Source: Sordaria brevicollis
Lineage: Eukaryota; Ascomycota; Sordariomycetes; Sordariales; Sordariaceae
DNA length: 64,000 bases
Direction of reading: 5' to 3'
Assembly (NCBI GenBank): GCA_033439795.1
Contig: JAUTDP010000007.1
Location: forward strand, 1,302,001 to 1,366,000
The notes beneath the pieces were generated by a model, which was not told where the DNA came from, did not search any database, and was given only the letters and a program-made list of their open reading frames with translations. Below are positions 10,430 to 22,685 of this stretch, piece after piece. Every line of letters starts with the position of its first letter. Within the stretch, counting starts at the first letter, position 1. The position numbers and the translations under genes are program-made.

Positions 10430-13300
10430 TTTCCGGTTTATTAATAAATAGTCGACCTTTTATTCGTCTTATTTAAATATAATTAATTATTTAAATTACT
10501 ATTCTTTAAACGAACCTAATTTAATCTATATAGGCGAATTTCTTTTCGAAAACCTTTATCTATTTATTAAAGTAGAAATCGAATAGTAGGTAAAAAATTT
10601 CCGTTTTAAAATTTTATACCGGCGTAGCCTTATACGCCCCGGCGACGATTTTTAAATATTTAATCTAATATTTAATTAATCCGATTACTATCCTTCGAAA
10701 TTTATTATATATTTTTATTAATTAGTAGAAGGTTAAAACTTTATATATAATCGCGCTTCGAATATATTTAATATAAATCTCCTTCGCGCGAATAAAAGAA
10801 TAACCCTAAATTTTTATAATTAACCGGGTTAATATATTCGTCTAAATCTTTATTTTTTTTTTAATAATTTCCGTATAGGTTCGATAATTAAATTTATAAT
10901 CTAATTAAACGTTTAGGAATTTTATTAATTCTATCGGTCGAAATATAATATCCCCGAATTAGAAAATCTCTATTCTTAATACCCTCGTCCGCGTAAAATA
11001 TATTAATTCCGTTTTATTTACTTCGAATTCTATACCTCTCTCCCTTATTTATTTGGAATAAATTTCTTATACCGTTTAAAATATCTTATAATTCTCTTCG
11101 GTAATCTTTATTATAGCGATAATATTAATATTATTAACGAAGCCGATTATAATTATATTTTTAATTATAATTAATTTATAATATAATAGGGTAATAAAGA
11201 GGATAAAAAGAATTAAAAAAAGGGGGGAGCCTTAAAGTACTCCGGCTTTTATAGCGTAGGGAACGGATATTTCGTCGTCGAAAAAGAGGGAACCTCTTCG
11301 TTTATTAACGAAATTCGCTATTTATTCGAAAATTTATTATAAGAATCGTATTTCCTATAAAGTATATAATAATTATTTATAATTAATTCTATCGAATACG
11401 CTTTTAAAATTAAAGAGTATTAATAATATAACGGCTCCGAATTTTTAAACCGTATATATAGTATTTATAATAATACGGATAATAAATTCGGTCGAATAGC
11501 CTATTTAATTATTTATTTAGCCCTCTAATAAGAAGTTAAATTCTTTTATAATTTAAATAAATTTCTTAATAATAAACGCTTCGAAAATTTTCTTAACGTT
11601 ATTTAATAGTAAAATTAATTTCTATACGCCAATTAACTTTTATTATATAGTAATTTTTCTTAGCTTTTTAAAAACGATTATTTTTACGTTTTTAAACCGT
11701 TATAAGAAGTATTTAAAACGAAAGCTTATAATTACGAAAACGGTTATAATTTTTTGGAATAATTCCCTACAAATTTTCAAAAATTTATTTAAATATTAAT
11801 CGACGCCCGGTACTTTATTTAGAATTATCCGAAATAAAACTTTTTAAATATCTTTTTCGGTAATTAATTCGTTAATAAATAATAAATCGCTAATATTTAA
11901 TAGAAGGGTTTAATCGAATAAATAATTTATAAAGATATTTACTTTCGGGAAGAAACGTTCGGCGAAAATATTCGCTTTATTATTATAATCTTCAATTTCT
12001 TCTATTCCTTCGTATTATTTAAAAATTAAGAATTTAAATAAGTTTATTAATAAATAGCTTCGGGTATAAACCTATTTTTTAAAAGTTTAAAATTTATTTA
12101 AATTTTTTAACGCCCTTTTAACGCCTTTTTATTATATCGTTTACTAAATTTTCGTATTAATTCTTCTTTTTTTTATCGATATTTCTACGAACTTTATTTA
12201 ATTCGAAAATATCCTTTCCCTATATTATTTTTATCATTTCCGCTTTATATTTTTTATTATTATTTTATATTTTAACGTTTATTATTTCGCTCTTCTCCTT
12301 CGACTTTTCTTCTAATATAAAACGAATTTTTTTATTATATTTATAAATTCTCTATCGAATTTATCGAATATAAATTCTAATTCCTCTTTCGTATTAATCT
12401 TCGCTAAAATTAAAATCCGTTATAACGCTACTTTTCGTACTTTTTCTATATTTATTAAATTCTAATTATAATTTTCTTTTATTTCTATTTTCTTAACTTT
12501 TCTTCTAATATAAATTTAAACTTTTTAAAAATAATAGTCCGAACCGGTTTATTCGTATTATTATATTCCTTAATATTTAATTTCGACTTTTAATATTATT
12601 TATACGTAATTAATTATTTTATTTCTCTTTTCTTATATTATATTATTTATATAAATCGGTTCCCCTTTAAAGGTAATAAACCGTATATATTATTATTATA
12701 CTTATATAAAGAATCTTTCGGCTTTTAAATTAATTTTATTTTTTAAATCCTAATTAGGATAATAAAGGTTAAAATCCTTAACGGTTACAATTTAATATTT
12801 TATTAGGGGTCTTTTTTCGAAGAATTCGAAGAGGGGAAACTTTTATTTATATTTTAATATTTTATATATTTTAATAAGGGAATAAATCGAATAAACGGTT
12901 AATAATTTTTTTAAATTTTTAAATATTATAGAGGTTTAATTTCTTCCGATATAGAAATTTAAGTCCCTAAAATTCTATTTTTTATTTATATAAATAATCG
13001 CCTTCTCTTTTTTTAAATAATTTACCCCAATATATTTACCGCCCTATAAACGATAAATATCTTCGTTTAAATTCCTACCCGGCTTTTAAATCGCTATAAT
13101 ATCGTAAGTTTCCTCTTATTCGAATAATAATTTCCTTCTCTCGTATAATTTCCTTATATTCTAATAGAGTATTTTTAATCGGATTATTAATTATTCTATA
13201 AGGGAATATTTTTTAGCCCCACGGGTAGAATAAGAGTAGGAGTTTTTTCCTTTTAAATAACCGGTTTAATAGTAGTAATTAAACCGGCGCTACTCCGAAT
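10430..13300 (-). pseudogene. LINE ORF2 remnant (L2, endonuclease and reverse transcriptase)
   Basis: Minus-strand decayed ORF2. The catalytic F-x-D-D region lies at about 11130-11150 and reads as a phenylalanine, valine and two asparagine codons. The GVLQGSP-type motif is near 11225-11255. The endonuclease GDFN box lies near 12760-12790. The C-terminal end is at 4930-5613 across MULE-1. Stops are spread throughout. Confidence 0.75.
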
Positions 13301-13309
13301 ATTTAAATT

Positions 13310-14657
13310 TTAAAAATTCGTAAATATATTTATCGGGCCTTTAGCCGTTAATTTTAATTTAATAAAAGGCCCGCTAATTTATTTATAAGTATAACCTTTA
13401 TTTCCGCTTTTAAATTCCTTTTTACGAATAATAATAATATAAATAATAGGGGGGGTATTAAGGAAATTAATATCCTTATCGTTTTTTACCGCCGCCGGCT
13501 CTAATATAATATTTTTTTCGAAGTCCTTTTAATACGTAAATAAACGTAACCTTTTAATATACTTTATAATAGCCTTCGTAATAATTTTCTTAAAAATAAG
13601 GTATACCTTCTTTTTAAAGGCGTAATACCTATATTTTCTATATAAAATGTAAAAGATTAACGATTTATCCTCGTTAAATAGGTAATTCGCTTCTTTAAAA
13701 TAATCTTTATTATATTTATTTTTACTATAGCGTTTATAAACGTTAACGTTATAATAAAATTTCTTTAAATATTTTACGCCCTAATAAATAAAATATTATT
13801 AAATATTAATTAAAAAAGTAAATAGTTTATAAATATATACGTTACCTTCCTAGAGGAAGAATCTTTTATAGAAAATTTCGATTACCTTTATAATCGCAAC
13901 CTCTATTATAAAAAAACCCCTATCCTCGCTAATTCTCTTTTTCTATAGGCGTATTCTAATAATAAAGGCGGTCGGATTCGTTTATTATATTTTATAAATA
14001 ATATCTTCTATCCTTATATATTCGGCGATATTCGTTTAAAAAAACCCTTTAGCGATTAATATAATAATATTTAAAAATACGAATATTTTTTTATTAAAAA
14101 TTTTCTTAATTTAAATTTAATATTACTAATATTATTCGCGCGTAGCGTTATCGAATATAATTTTATAATTTCCGGTTATAAATAATTTCGTAGCGGTTTA
14201 TACGATATTAAAAGTATTAATCTTTAAATTATAAAATATTTTTTTAATTTAAATTTTAATTTCTTTATTCGTCCGCTTCGAATATTAAATATTAATTATA
14301 ATACTTCGAATAAAAAGGGTACGGTCGTAATTAATAGGGAGTATTTTCGGGGGGGGGGTAATAATTATAATATATTAAAAAATAAACCCGGTTTTAAAAA
14401 GAGCGTCCTTTATAATTCCGGCCTATATTTTCGACGCTTCTTTAACGTTCTTCTATAATTTTTATAAAATCGTCTTTTTTAAATCGTTAAAATCTTTCTT
14501 AATAATAATTTAATTATTATTAATTTTATTAATTTCGGGGTATATTACCCCACTTTTCTTCGCGAAGATTTTTAGATATTCGTTAAATAATTTACAAATT
14601 TAATTATAATCTTTAAACGAAATAGTATTATAATTCGAAGATTTATTCGTTTTAGTA
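13310..14657 (-). pseudogene. LINE ORF1 remnant (L2)
   Basis: Minus-strand Gag-like ORF1 with the two CCHC knuckles at about 13700-13810, both degraded. A G-run at about 14349-14358 (C-run in sense) marks the proline stretch that varies in length between copies. The N-terminal part lies at 21672-21962. Confidence 0.65.
14643..14657. repeat. Target-site duplication of L3 (left)
   Basis: TTATTCGTTTTAGTA here and at 21657-21671 are identical over 15 bp and bracket L3. In an uninterrupted copy (58574-58589) the site occurs once. Confidence 0.9.
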
Positions 14658-14688
14658 TCTTTTTATTTAGAACGAAACGTTTTAAAAA
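14658..14688 (+). other. 5' extension of L3 shared with the L4 flank
   Basis: These 31 bases precede the family 5' end. Their reverse complement starts GCTTTTTAAAACGTTTCGTT, close to GCTTTTTGAAGCGTTTCGTT at 29499-29518, the sequence just beyond the 5' end of L4. About 24 bp align with three differences, two of them G-to-A. Other copies lack this sequence. Confidence 0.6.
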
Positions 14689-14699
14689 GCTTTAGAACC

Positions 14700-16330
14700 G
14701 GAAACGCCGATTTCTAATCGAAGAGCGCTCTAAAACGAAAATCGATAACGGGAATCGATTTAGGAAAGTTTTTTACGTCCTTTATAATATCTTACGACGA
14801 ATATAGCGACGATAATATATCGTTATTACCGATAGCGATTAATAGCGGTAATTATAAATTTGAAAATAATATTTATAACCTACTTATAGGATTTTTAATT
14901 TGCAACGACCTTAATATAGCGTATACTACGAAAATTTCGGAAAAAATGTAAAAGGACGACGAAATTATAAAGAAATTTATTGCTAAAGCGAATAAATTTT
15001 CGGACTATAATACCGTTTCGTTCGAGGATTATAATTAAATTTATAAATTATTTAATAAATATACGAAAATCTTTGCGAAGAAAAGTAAAATAATACGCCC
15101 CGAAGTTAATAAAATTAATAACGATTAGATTATTATTAGGAAGGATTTCGACGATTTAAAGAAAATAATCTTATAGGAATTATAAAAGAACGTTAAAAAA
15201 GCGCCGAAAATATAGGCCGGAATTATAAAGGACGCTTTTCTTAAAATCGGGTTTATCCTTTAATATATTATAATTATTACCCCCTTTTTAAAAATATTCC
15301 CCGTTAATTACGATTATACTTTCTTTATTCGAAGTATTATAATCGATATTTAATATTTAAAATAAACGAACGAAAAAATTAAAATTTAAATCGGAAAGAT
15401 ATTTCGCGATTTAAAGACCGGTACCTTTAATATCGTACGAACCGTTATAAAATTATTTACAACCGGAGATTATAAAATTATATTTAATAATATTATATAC
15501 GAATAGTATTAATAATATTAAATTTGGGCTAAAAAAGTCTTTGGCGAAAAAGCGTTTATATTTTTAAATATTATTATATTAATCGTTAAAGGGTTCTTTT
15601 AGGCGAATATTACCGAATATATAAAGATAGAGGATATTATTTATAAAATATAATAAACGAACCTAATTGCCTTTATTATTAGAATACGCCCGTAGAAGAA
15701 GAAAATTAGCGAAGATAAGGGTTTCTTTATAATAAAGGTTATAATTATAAAAGTAATCGAAATTTTCTATAAAAGATTTTTCTTTTATAAAAGTAATGTA
15801 TATATTTGCGAACCGTTTATTTCTTCGGCTAATATTTAATAATATTTTATTTATTAGGGCGTAAAATATTTAAGGAAATTCTATTATAATATTAACGTTT
15901 ATAAATATTACGGGAAAGATAAATATAATAGGGACCGCTTTAAAAAAACGAATTATTTATTTAATAAAAATAAATCGCTAATTTTTTATACTTTATATAG
16001 AAAGTATAAATATTATACTTTCGAAAAAAAGGTATACTTTATTTTTAAAAAAGTTATCGCGAAGGTTATTGTAGAATACGCCGAGAGGCTACGTTTATTT
16101 ATATACTAAAAAGACCTTAAGAAAAGTATTATATTAGAACCGGCGGCGGTAAAAAACGATAAAGATATCGATTTCCTTAATACCTTCCTTACCGCCCGTA
16201 TTATTATTATTCGTAAGAGGGAATTTAAAAGCGGAAATAAAAGCTATACCCGTAAACGGATTAATAGGCCTTTTATTAAACCGAAATTAACGGCTAAAAG
16301 CCTAATAAATATATTTACAAACTTTTAAGG
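14700..16330 (+). pseudogene. LINE ORF1 (Gag-like), decayed (L3)
   Basis: About 540 codons. The frame is open from the very 5' end of the element without a clear ATG. It contains a conserved N-terminal block around 14770-14990, a proline/C-run near 15270, and two adjacent CCHC zinc knuckles at about 15838-15945; the second reads VYKYYGKDKYNRDRF, for C-x-x-C-x4-H-x4-C. A basic tail follows. In this class ORF1 protein binds element RNA. Stops are TAA or TAG at positions expected to be Gln or Trp. Confidence 0.75.
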
Positions 16331-16339
16331 CTTAAATAT

Positions 16340-19300
16340 TCGGAATGGTATTAATTTAATTATTATTATTAAATTAATTATTTAAAAGGAAAAAATTCCT
16401 ATTCTTATTTTACTTATAGGGTTAGAAAATATTTTTTTATAGAGTAATTAATAATCCGATTAAAAATACTTTATTAGAATATAAGGAAATTATACGAGAG
16501 AAGGAAATTATTATTCGAATAAGAGGAGACTTATAATATTATAGCGATTTAAAAGCTGGGTAGGAATTTAAACGAAGATATTTATTATTTATAAAATAGT
16601 AAATATATTAAAGTAAATTATTTAAAAAAGGGGAAGGCGGTTATTTATATAAATAAGAAATGGAATTTTAGGGATTTAAATTTCTACGTTGGAAAAAATT
16701 AGGCCTCTATAATATTTAAGAATTTAAAGGAGCTATTAATTGTCTATTCGATTTATTCCCTTATTAAAATATATAGAATATTAGAATATAAATAAAGGTT
16801 TCTCCTTTTCGAATTTTTTAAAGAAAAACCCTTAGTAAAATATTAAATCGTAGCCGTCGGAGATTTTAATTTTTATTATCTTAATTGGGATTTAGAAAAT
16901 AGAATTAATTTAAAAATTAAAAAATTCTTTATATAAATACGATAATAGCGTATATAATTTATTACCCCTAAAAGGGAGCCGATTTATATAAATAACGTAA
17001 TATAGGAAGAGAGAAATAGAATAATCGATTACGTATAAATAATATTAAAAATCGAAACCGAATATTAAGGGGTATAATAGTACGAATAAACCGGTTCGGA
17101 TTATTATCCTTAGGAAATTTAAATCTATATTAAAAAAAAGGTCGGGAAAGCGGAGGTAAAAGAAGGTTATAATTAAAATTTAATAAATACGGAAAAGGTA
17201 CGAAAAGCGGCGTTATAATAAATTTCGGTCCTAGCGAAAATTAATACGAAGGAGGAATTGGAATTTATATTTAATAAGTTCGATAGAGAATTTATAAATA
17301 TAATAGAAGAATTCGTCCTATATTAGAAGAAAAATCGAAAGAAAAGAATAAAGTAATAAATATTAAAATATAAAATAATAATGAAAAATACGAAGCGGAA
17401 ATAATAGAAGTAATATAGGGAAAGGATATCTTCGAATTAGGTAAAATTTGTAAAAATATTGATGAAAAAAAGAAAAATTAATACGAAAGTTTAATAAGCG
17501 ATATAGCGAAAAGGCGTTAAAAGGGCGTCGAAGAATTTAAATAAATTTTAAACTTTTAAAAAATAGGCTTATATCCGAAGCTATTTATTAATAGACCCGT
17601 TTAAATTCTTAATTTTTAAATAATATAAAAGAATAGAAGAAATTAAAGATTATAGCGGTAAGGTAAATATTTTCGCCGAACGTTTCTTCCCGAAAATAAA
17701 CGTCCTTATAGATTATTTACTTAATTAAACCCTTCCTTTAAATATTAACGATTTATTATTTATTAATAAATTAATTACCGAAGAAAATATTTAGGAAATT
17801 TTATTTTAAATAATTCCGAATAAAGTACTGGGCGTCGATTAATATTCGAATAAATTTTTAAAGATTTATAGGGAATTATTTTAAAAAGTTATAACCGTTT
17901 TTGCAATTACGAATTTTCGTCTTAGGTATTTTTTATAGCGGTTTAAAAATATAAAAGTAATCGTTTTTAAAAAATTAAAAAAAATTACTATATAATAAAA
18001 ATTAGCCGGCGTATAGAAGTTAATTTTATTATTAAATAATATAAGGAAAATCTTCGAAGCGTTTATTATTAAAAAATTTATTTAAGTTATAGAAGAATTT
18101 AATTTTTTATTAGAAGGTTAAATAGGTAATTAAATAGGCCGTTCGATTAAATTTATTATTTATATTATTATGGATATTATATATACGGTTTGGAAATTCG
18201 GAGTTATTATATCGTTAATATTTTTTAATTTTAAAGGCGTATTCGATAGAGTTAATTATAAGTAGTTATTATATATTTTATAGGAAATGCGATTTTTATA
18301 ATAGATTTTCGAATAAGTAGCGAATTTCGTTAATAAACGAAGAGGTTCCCTCTTTTTCGACGACGAAATATCCGTTCCCTACGCTATAAAAACCGGAGTA
18401 CTTTAAGGCTCCCCCCTTTTTTTAATTCTTTTTATTTTCTTTATTATTTTATTATATTATAAATTAATTATAGTTAAAAATATAATTATAATTGGCTTCG
18501 TTAACGATATTAATATTATTATTATAGTAAAGATTATTGAAGAGAATTGTAGGATATTTTAAATAGTATAGGAAATTTGCTCCGAATAAATAAGGGAGAG
18601 AAGTATAGAATTCGAAGCGAATAAGACGGAATTAATATATTTTATACGGACGAAAGTATTAAGAATAGAAACTTTTTAATTCGGGGATATTATATTTTAA
18701 CCGACGGAATTGATAAAATTCTTAAGCGTTTAATTAGACTATAAATTTAATTATCGAACCTACGCGGAGGTTATTAAAAAGAAAATAAAGATTTAAACGA
18801 ATACATTAATTCGGTTAATTATAAAGATTTAAAGTTATTCTTTCATTTGTACGAAGGAAATTTATATTAAATATATTCGAAGTATAATTATATATAGAAT
18901 TTTAACCTTCTATTAGCTAATAAAAGTATACAGTAAATCTTAAGGGATAATAATTAAATTAATTAAATATTAAATTAAATATTTGAGAATCGTCGTTAGG
19001 GTATATAAGGTTACGCCGGTATAGAATTTTAAAATAGAAATTTTTTACCCGTTATTCGATTTCTATTTTAATAAATAGGTAAGGGTTTTCGAAGAGAAAT
19101 TCGTTTATACGGATTAGGTTAAATTCGTTTAAAGAATAATAATTTAGGTAGTTAATTATATTTAAATAAAATAAATAAAAAGTCGATTATTTATTAATAA
19201 ATTAGAAAGTAATATTATTAAAATTAAATAAGCAGAAGAATAAGTACTAATAGAGAATTTTATAACGATTATAATAGGACCGCCTCCGGTAATAAATATA

Positions 19301-19900
19301 CCCGTTTAATTATTATAACCGCCGGAATTTTTAATCCTCGATCGAAAGGTATAATTAGAAGACGTTATAAGGAGAGAATAAGTATTATATTATAATTATT
19401 AATTAATAATAATAATAATCGAATTAAATCGGTAGTATAAATTTACGATTATTAACCTCGACCTGAAGTTTAACGATATTACAATAAAACGGTATATAGT
19501 TAGTTAAAAAAAGAAAAAGCGGAAGAGAATTTAATTTTCGGAAAACGATAAAAATTATTATTTATTAATAAAAGCGAAGAATTCCTTTTTCGTTTAAACG
19601 AGAATAGAGGTAATTAGCCTTAAGGCCTTCTTTTTTTAAAAGAGAGTCCCCGATATCGATATTTTTATTTATTTATATAAATTAGGATAGGAAATATTTT
19701 ATTATATTATATTCGAATATTTCCGGATAATAGATACGTAATTTGTAATAACCGATTAGCCGTAAACGTAGGAATAATTTTAAATTTATTTAAATAATAA
19801 AATTAAGGCCGAAAGGATTTTATTATAAATATTTCGATTAGGACGATTAAATAAGTATTATTTAGTAATTAAATTAAAAGAAGAGTAATAAAACGAATTC
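16340..19900 (+). pseudogene. LINE ORF2 (endonuclease-reverse transcriptase), decayed (L3)
   Basis: About 1,180 codons. The endonuclease domain has AVIYINK near 16637, AVGDFNLYYLNWD near 16852-16890 and GSDYYP near 17096. The reverse transcriptase has GVL-x-GSPLF near 18390-18420 and the catalytic box GFVNDI near 18492-18510, where the first Asp became Asn. A thumb-like block lies near 18750-18910. The C-terminal region near 19600-19720 contains VPDIDIFIYLYKLG and FEYF, for a Cys/His-rich motif. I see no RNase H domain. Its role in target-primed reverse transcription is known for the family; this copy is dead. Confidence 0.82.
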
Positions 19901-20379
19901 GTTTATTATTTTTAATTTTCTTTTCTTCTTTTTCTTTTATTTTTATTTATTAATACGTTAAAACGAGGACGGGGAGGATTTTTATTTAATTGAGAGTTTA
20001 TTAGGCTACCAAAGCGATAATTTATTTAATTATTACTTCTTTTTATAATTAATTAAAATTTTTAGTATTTTATTATTATTAGTAAATAGACGGTTTTATT
20101 TATCGAATTAATAAATATATTAACGTATAGTATTAATTACGAATTAACGTTAAGCGAATTAATTATTATTAATAAAAATAGGACCGGTAGGACGAATAGC
20201 CAGCGAGTTAATTTTTATTAGAGAATTATTATAAGAAGGTATATAAATACTATTATTATTTAAGGGAATTCTACCGTTATTATTGCAAAATAAATTACCG
20301 TTATTACTACGGGGTAAATTATTATTACTATTATAGGGGATATTATTTAAAAGAATACGATTATTAATTAAATTATCCT

Positions 20380-21515
20380 TATTAGAAAAAAAGAATTCGT
20401 AATAGCCTTTTTAGAAGTAATTATTAATTAATTACTTTCTATAGCGGGTAAATTATTTTAAAGTATTAATAAAATTATTATTAATAAGGCGAAGGCGAAT
20501 TACGCCGGTGAATTTTTTAATAACGATGCGGAAGTAAATAAAATAATCGTAGAATTCATTATTAATTAGGTTTTTATTAACGATTTTCTCTTAGAAAGTA
20601 TTACGGAAATTATAAAAGCCGCGAAGTATATCGATTATATAATACGAAACCGTTAAGGTATATTAAGTAATTTAATTAAATTTATTTAAAGATAAATTAA
20701 AATAGGAAATATTAATAATATAGAAGATAGTAATTTATTCGGGTAATTGGGGATATAATAAATCGATTTAACGATAGCTTTTATATAGGTATTATAATTA
20801 AAGATAATTAAGAAGGAGAGAAGGGTTTTAATTAATTAAAAGGTATAAGCGAAATATAGGGGAGTACGGATATAGTTTCGGAGAAATTAATATAAGGATA
20901 AAATATAACGGAGGGAGGATTTACCCTTTTTTTAATATATAAAAGAATTTATTATTAATAAAGTATTTAATAATATATTCGAAATTAATTTTAATATTAA
21001 TATTAATTATATTAAATATAAGGGTTAATAAAGGAGGGTAAAGGGGAAATGAATTTTCGCCCTTATTTTCGTCGGAAGTTTCTATTATTTTATAGAGCGT
21101 TTTAATACGCTTTTAATAAAGAATAATTATTTCGAATCGATTATTATTATTATTAAAGGAAGGAAAAGTTTAAAAAAGCCCGGGGGATAAAGGGTTTTTA
21201 TATTTAAAGGAGGGAAGTCTTTACGTTAATATAAATTATAATAGAAATATAACTATTATAAAGGGAGGAAGAGGATAAAAAAAATAAAAGAAAATTTAAC
21301 GGTTAGGAAGTTTAATAATAATTAAAAAAGTAAATAAATAAGGGAGTAGAAAGCGGAAAGCGGTAATAAATAAAAGGACGGGACGGCGGATTAGGAAAAT
21401 AAAACGGTTTAATATTTTTACGTAACGGTAAATAAAAAGGATAAGATAGATATTAATTATATTAGCGGTAAATATATATTATAATTATAAAACGCTAAAA
21501 AAGCGGCGTAGATAG
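20380..21515 (+). pseudogene. Possible LINE ORF3, decayed (L3)
   Basis: Sense-strand frame starting near KKEFVIAFLEVIIN (about 20389-20430), followed by an amphipathic helix-rich stretch (about 20500-20640), Arg/Lys-rich stretches (about 20780-21100) and a very basic end. Stops are TAA and TAG only. The upstream part (about 19980-20380) holds a roughly 35 bp imperfect repeat of Leu/Tyr-type triplets. Copies differ by single-base indels near 21375. Function unknown. The reverse strand in mirrored register is a rival reading. Confidence 0.4.
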
Positions 21516-21524
21516 GTCCGCGCT
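21503..21524 (+). other. 3' stem-loop of LINE (L3)
   Basis: CGGCGTAGA, a loop, then TCCGCGC: the family hairpin weakened by transitions in both arms. It lies about 140 bp from the element's 3' end. Confidence 0.5.
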
Positions 21525-21671
21525 AAGAATTATAGTTGGGGTTTTTATCCAGGGCGTTTAACGCTTATAGTTTTATCCTACGGAGAATCGGAAATAGACC
21601 CTATATTATATTAGCGCTATAAATTTAATTAGGGAATAAGAATTTTACTTTCTTACTTATTCGTTTTAGTA

Positions 21672-21962
21672 ATAAATTTCTTTATAATTTCGTTATCTTC
21701 CTACGTTTTTTCTAAAATCTTCGCGGCGTATACTATATTAAGGTCGTTATAAATTAAAAATCCTACGAACGGGTTATAAACGTTATTTTCGAATTTATAA
21801 TTACCGTTATTAATCGCTATCGGTAATAACGATATATCGTCGTCGCTATACTCGTCGTAGAATATTATAAGGGACGTAAAAGACTTTTTTAAATCGATTC
21901 CCGTTATTAATTTTCGTTTTAAAACGCTCCTCGACTAAAAATCGGCGTTTCCAATTCTAAAG
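21672..21962 (-). mobile_element. LINE copy L2, segment 3 of 3 (5' end)
   Basis: Reverse-complement first 290 bp of the LINE, ending at the family 5' terminus (CCAATTCTAAAG read here). It completes L2 beyond L3 and includes the ORF1 N-terminal block. It is followed by 24 bp of extra sequence (21963-21986) and then the right target duplication of L2. Confidence 0.85.
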
Positions 21963-22001
21963 TAGTTTTAATTGAATATAAATTTTCCGCAAATTCAATT
22001 A

Positions 22002-22172
22002 TCAAATTTATACGGAAGTTATTAAAAAAAAATAAAAATTTAAATGAATACGTTAATTTAATTAACCGTAAAGACTTAAAGTTATTCCTTCGCTCGTACG
22101 AAGGAAATTTATACTAAGTATATTTAAAGCGTAATTATATATAGAGTTTTAATTTTCTACTAATTAATAAAA
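22002..22172 (+). mobile_element. LINE copy L1, segment 2 of 3
   Basis: A 171 bp piece of ORF2 just downstream of the reverse transcriptase palm (equivalent to 18745-18915 in L3), lying between the L2 and L5 insertions. It ends with TACTAATTAATAAAA (22158-22172), which recurs at 36146-36160 on the far side of L5. Confidence 0.85.
22158..22172. repeat. Target-site duplication of L5 (left)
   Basis: TACTAATTAATAAAA here and at 36146-36160 are identical over 15 bp and bracket L5 together with the L4 nested in it. Confidence 0.88.
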
Positions 22173-22250
22173 TACGTTTTAATAATAAATTACTTTAGAA
22201 CCGGAAACGCCGATTTCTAGTCGAGGAGCGTTCTAAAACGAAAACCGACA

Positions 22251-22534
22251 ATGGGAATCGATTTAGGAAAGTCTTTTACGTCCTTTATAATATTTTATAA
22301 CGAATATAGCGATAATAATATATTATTATTATTAATAACGATTAATAATAATAATTATAAATTCGAAAATAGCGTTTATAACCCGTTCGTAGGACTTTTA
22401 ATTTGTAATAACTTTAATGTAATATACGTTGCGAAGATTTCGGAAAAAATATAAGAGGACGATGAAATTATAAAGAAATTTATCGTTAAAACGAATAAAT
22501 TTTCGAATTACAACGCCGTTTCGTTCGAAGATTA
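22251..22534 (+). pseudogene. LINE ORF1 N-terminal fragment (L5)
   Basis: An open stretch at 22251-22454 (67 codons) begins MGIDLGKSFTSF and continues past a TAA into more of ORF1. It is the longest stop-free piece of genuine ORF1 frame in the window. The ATG here replaces ACG in other copies, so it is probably a chance start and not the ancestral one. Function unknown; it is a conserved block of this LINE family's ORF1, cut by L4 insertion. Confidence 0.7.
22517..22534. repeat. Target-site duplication of L4 (left)
   Basis: CGTTTCGTTCGAAGATTA (18 bp) here and at 29510-29527 are identical and bracket L4. Confidence 0.92.
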
Positions 22535-22663
22535 AAGTAAATAAAATTTTTATTCCCTAACTAAATTTATAGCGTTAATATAGTATAGGGTCTATTTCCG
22601 ATTCTCTATAGGATGAAATTATAAGCGTTAAACGCCCCAGATAAAAACCCCGGCTATAATTCC

Positions 22664-22685
22664 CGGTGCGGATTTATCCGCGCCG
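22664..22685 (-). other. 3' stem-loop of LINE (L4)
   Basis: CGGTGCGGA, loop TTTA, TCCGCGCCG: a nine-pair stem with one G-T wobble. Confidence 0.7.

Larger units (their letters stand above)
10422..14657 (-). mobile_element. LINE copy L2, segment 2 of 3
   Basis: Continuation of L2 past MULE-1, covering most of ORF2 and ORF1 in reverse orientation. It stops about 290 bp short of the element's 5' end, where L3 is inserted; the missing 5' piece is at 21672-21962. The 15 bp string TTATTCGTTTTAGTA at 14643-14657 is repeated at 21657-21671. Confidence 0.87.
14658..21656 (+). mobile_element. LINE copy L3, complete (plus strand)
   Basis: Full-length Tad1-like LINE inserted in L2 and flanked by a perfect 15 bp target duplication. 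The family 5' end GCTTTAGAACCGG starts at 14689, preceded by a 31 bp extension. Order: ORF1 (about 14700-16330), ORF2 (about 16340-19900), the ORF3 region (about 20380-21515), a stem-loop near 21503-21524 and a tail ending CTTTCTTAC. It is uninterrupted, so it is a good reference copy, but it is heavily RIP-mutated and inactive. Confidence 0.92.
22173..22534 (+). mobile_element. LINE copy L5, segment 1 of 2 (5' end)
   Basis: The first about 342 bp of a LINE, from CTTTAGAACCGG (22193), preceded by a 20 bp extension TACGTTTTAATAATAAATTA. It ends at the L4 insertion and continues at 29528. Confidence 0.88.

Noticed and set aside
19900..21600. Separate transposon nested at the LINE 3' end
   Set aside because: Every copy that reaches this far has the region at the same place, without flanking duplications, so it belongs to the family master.
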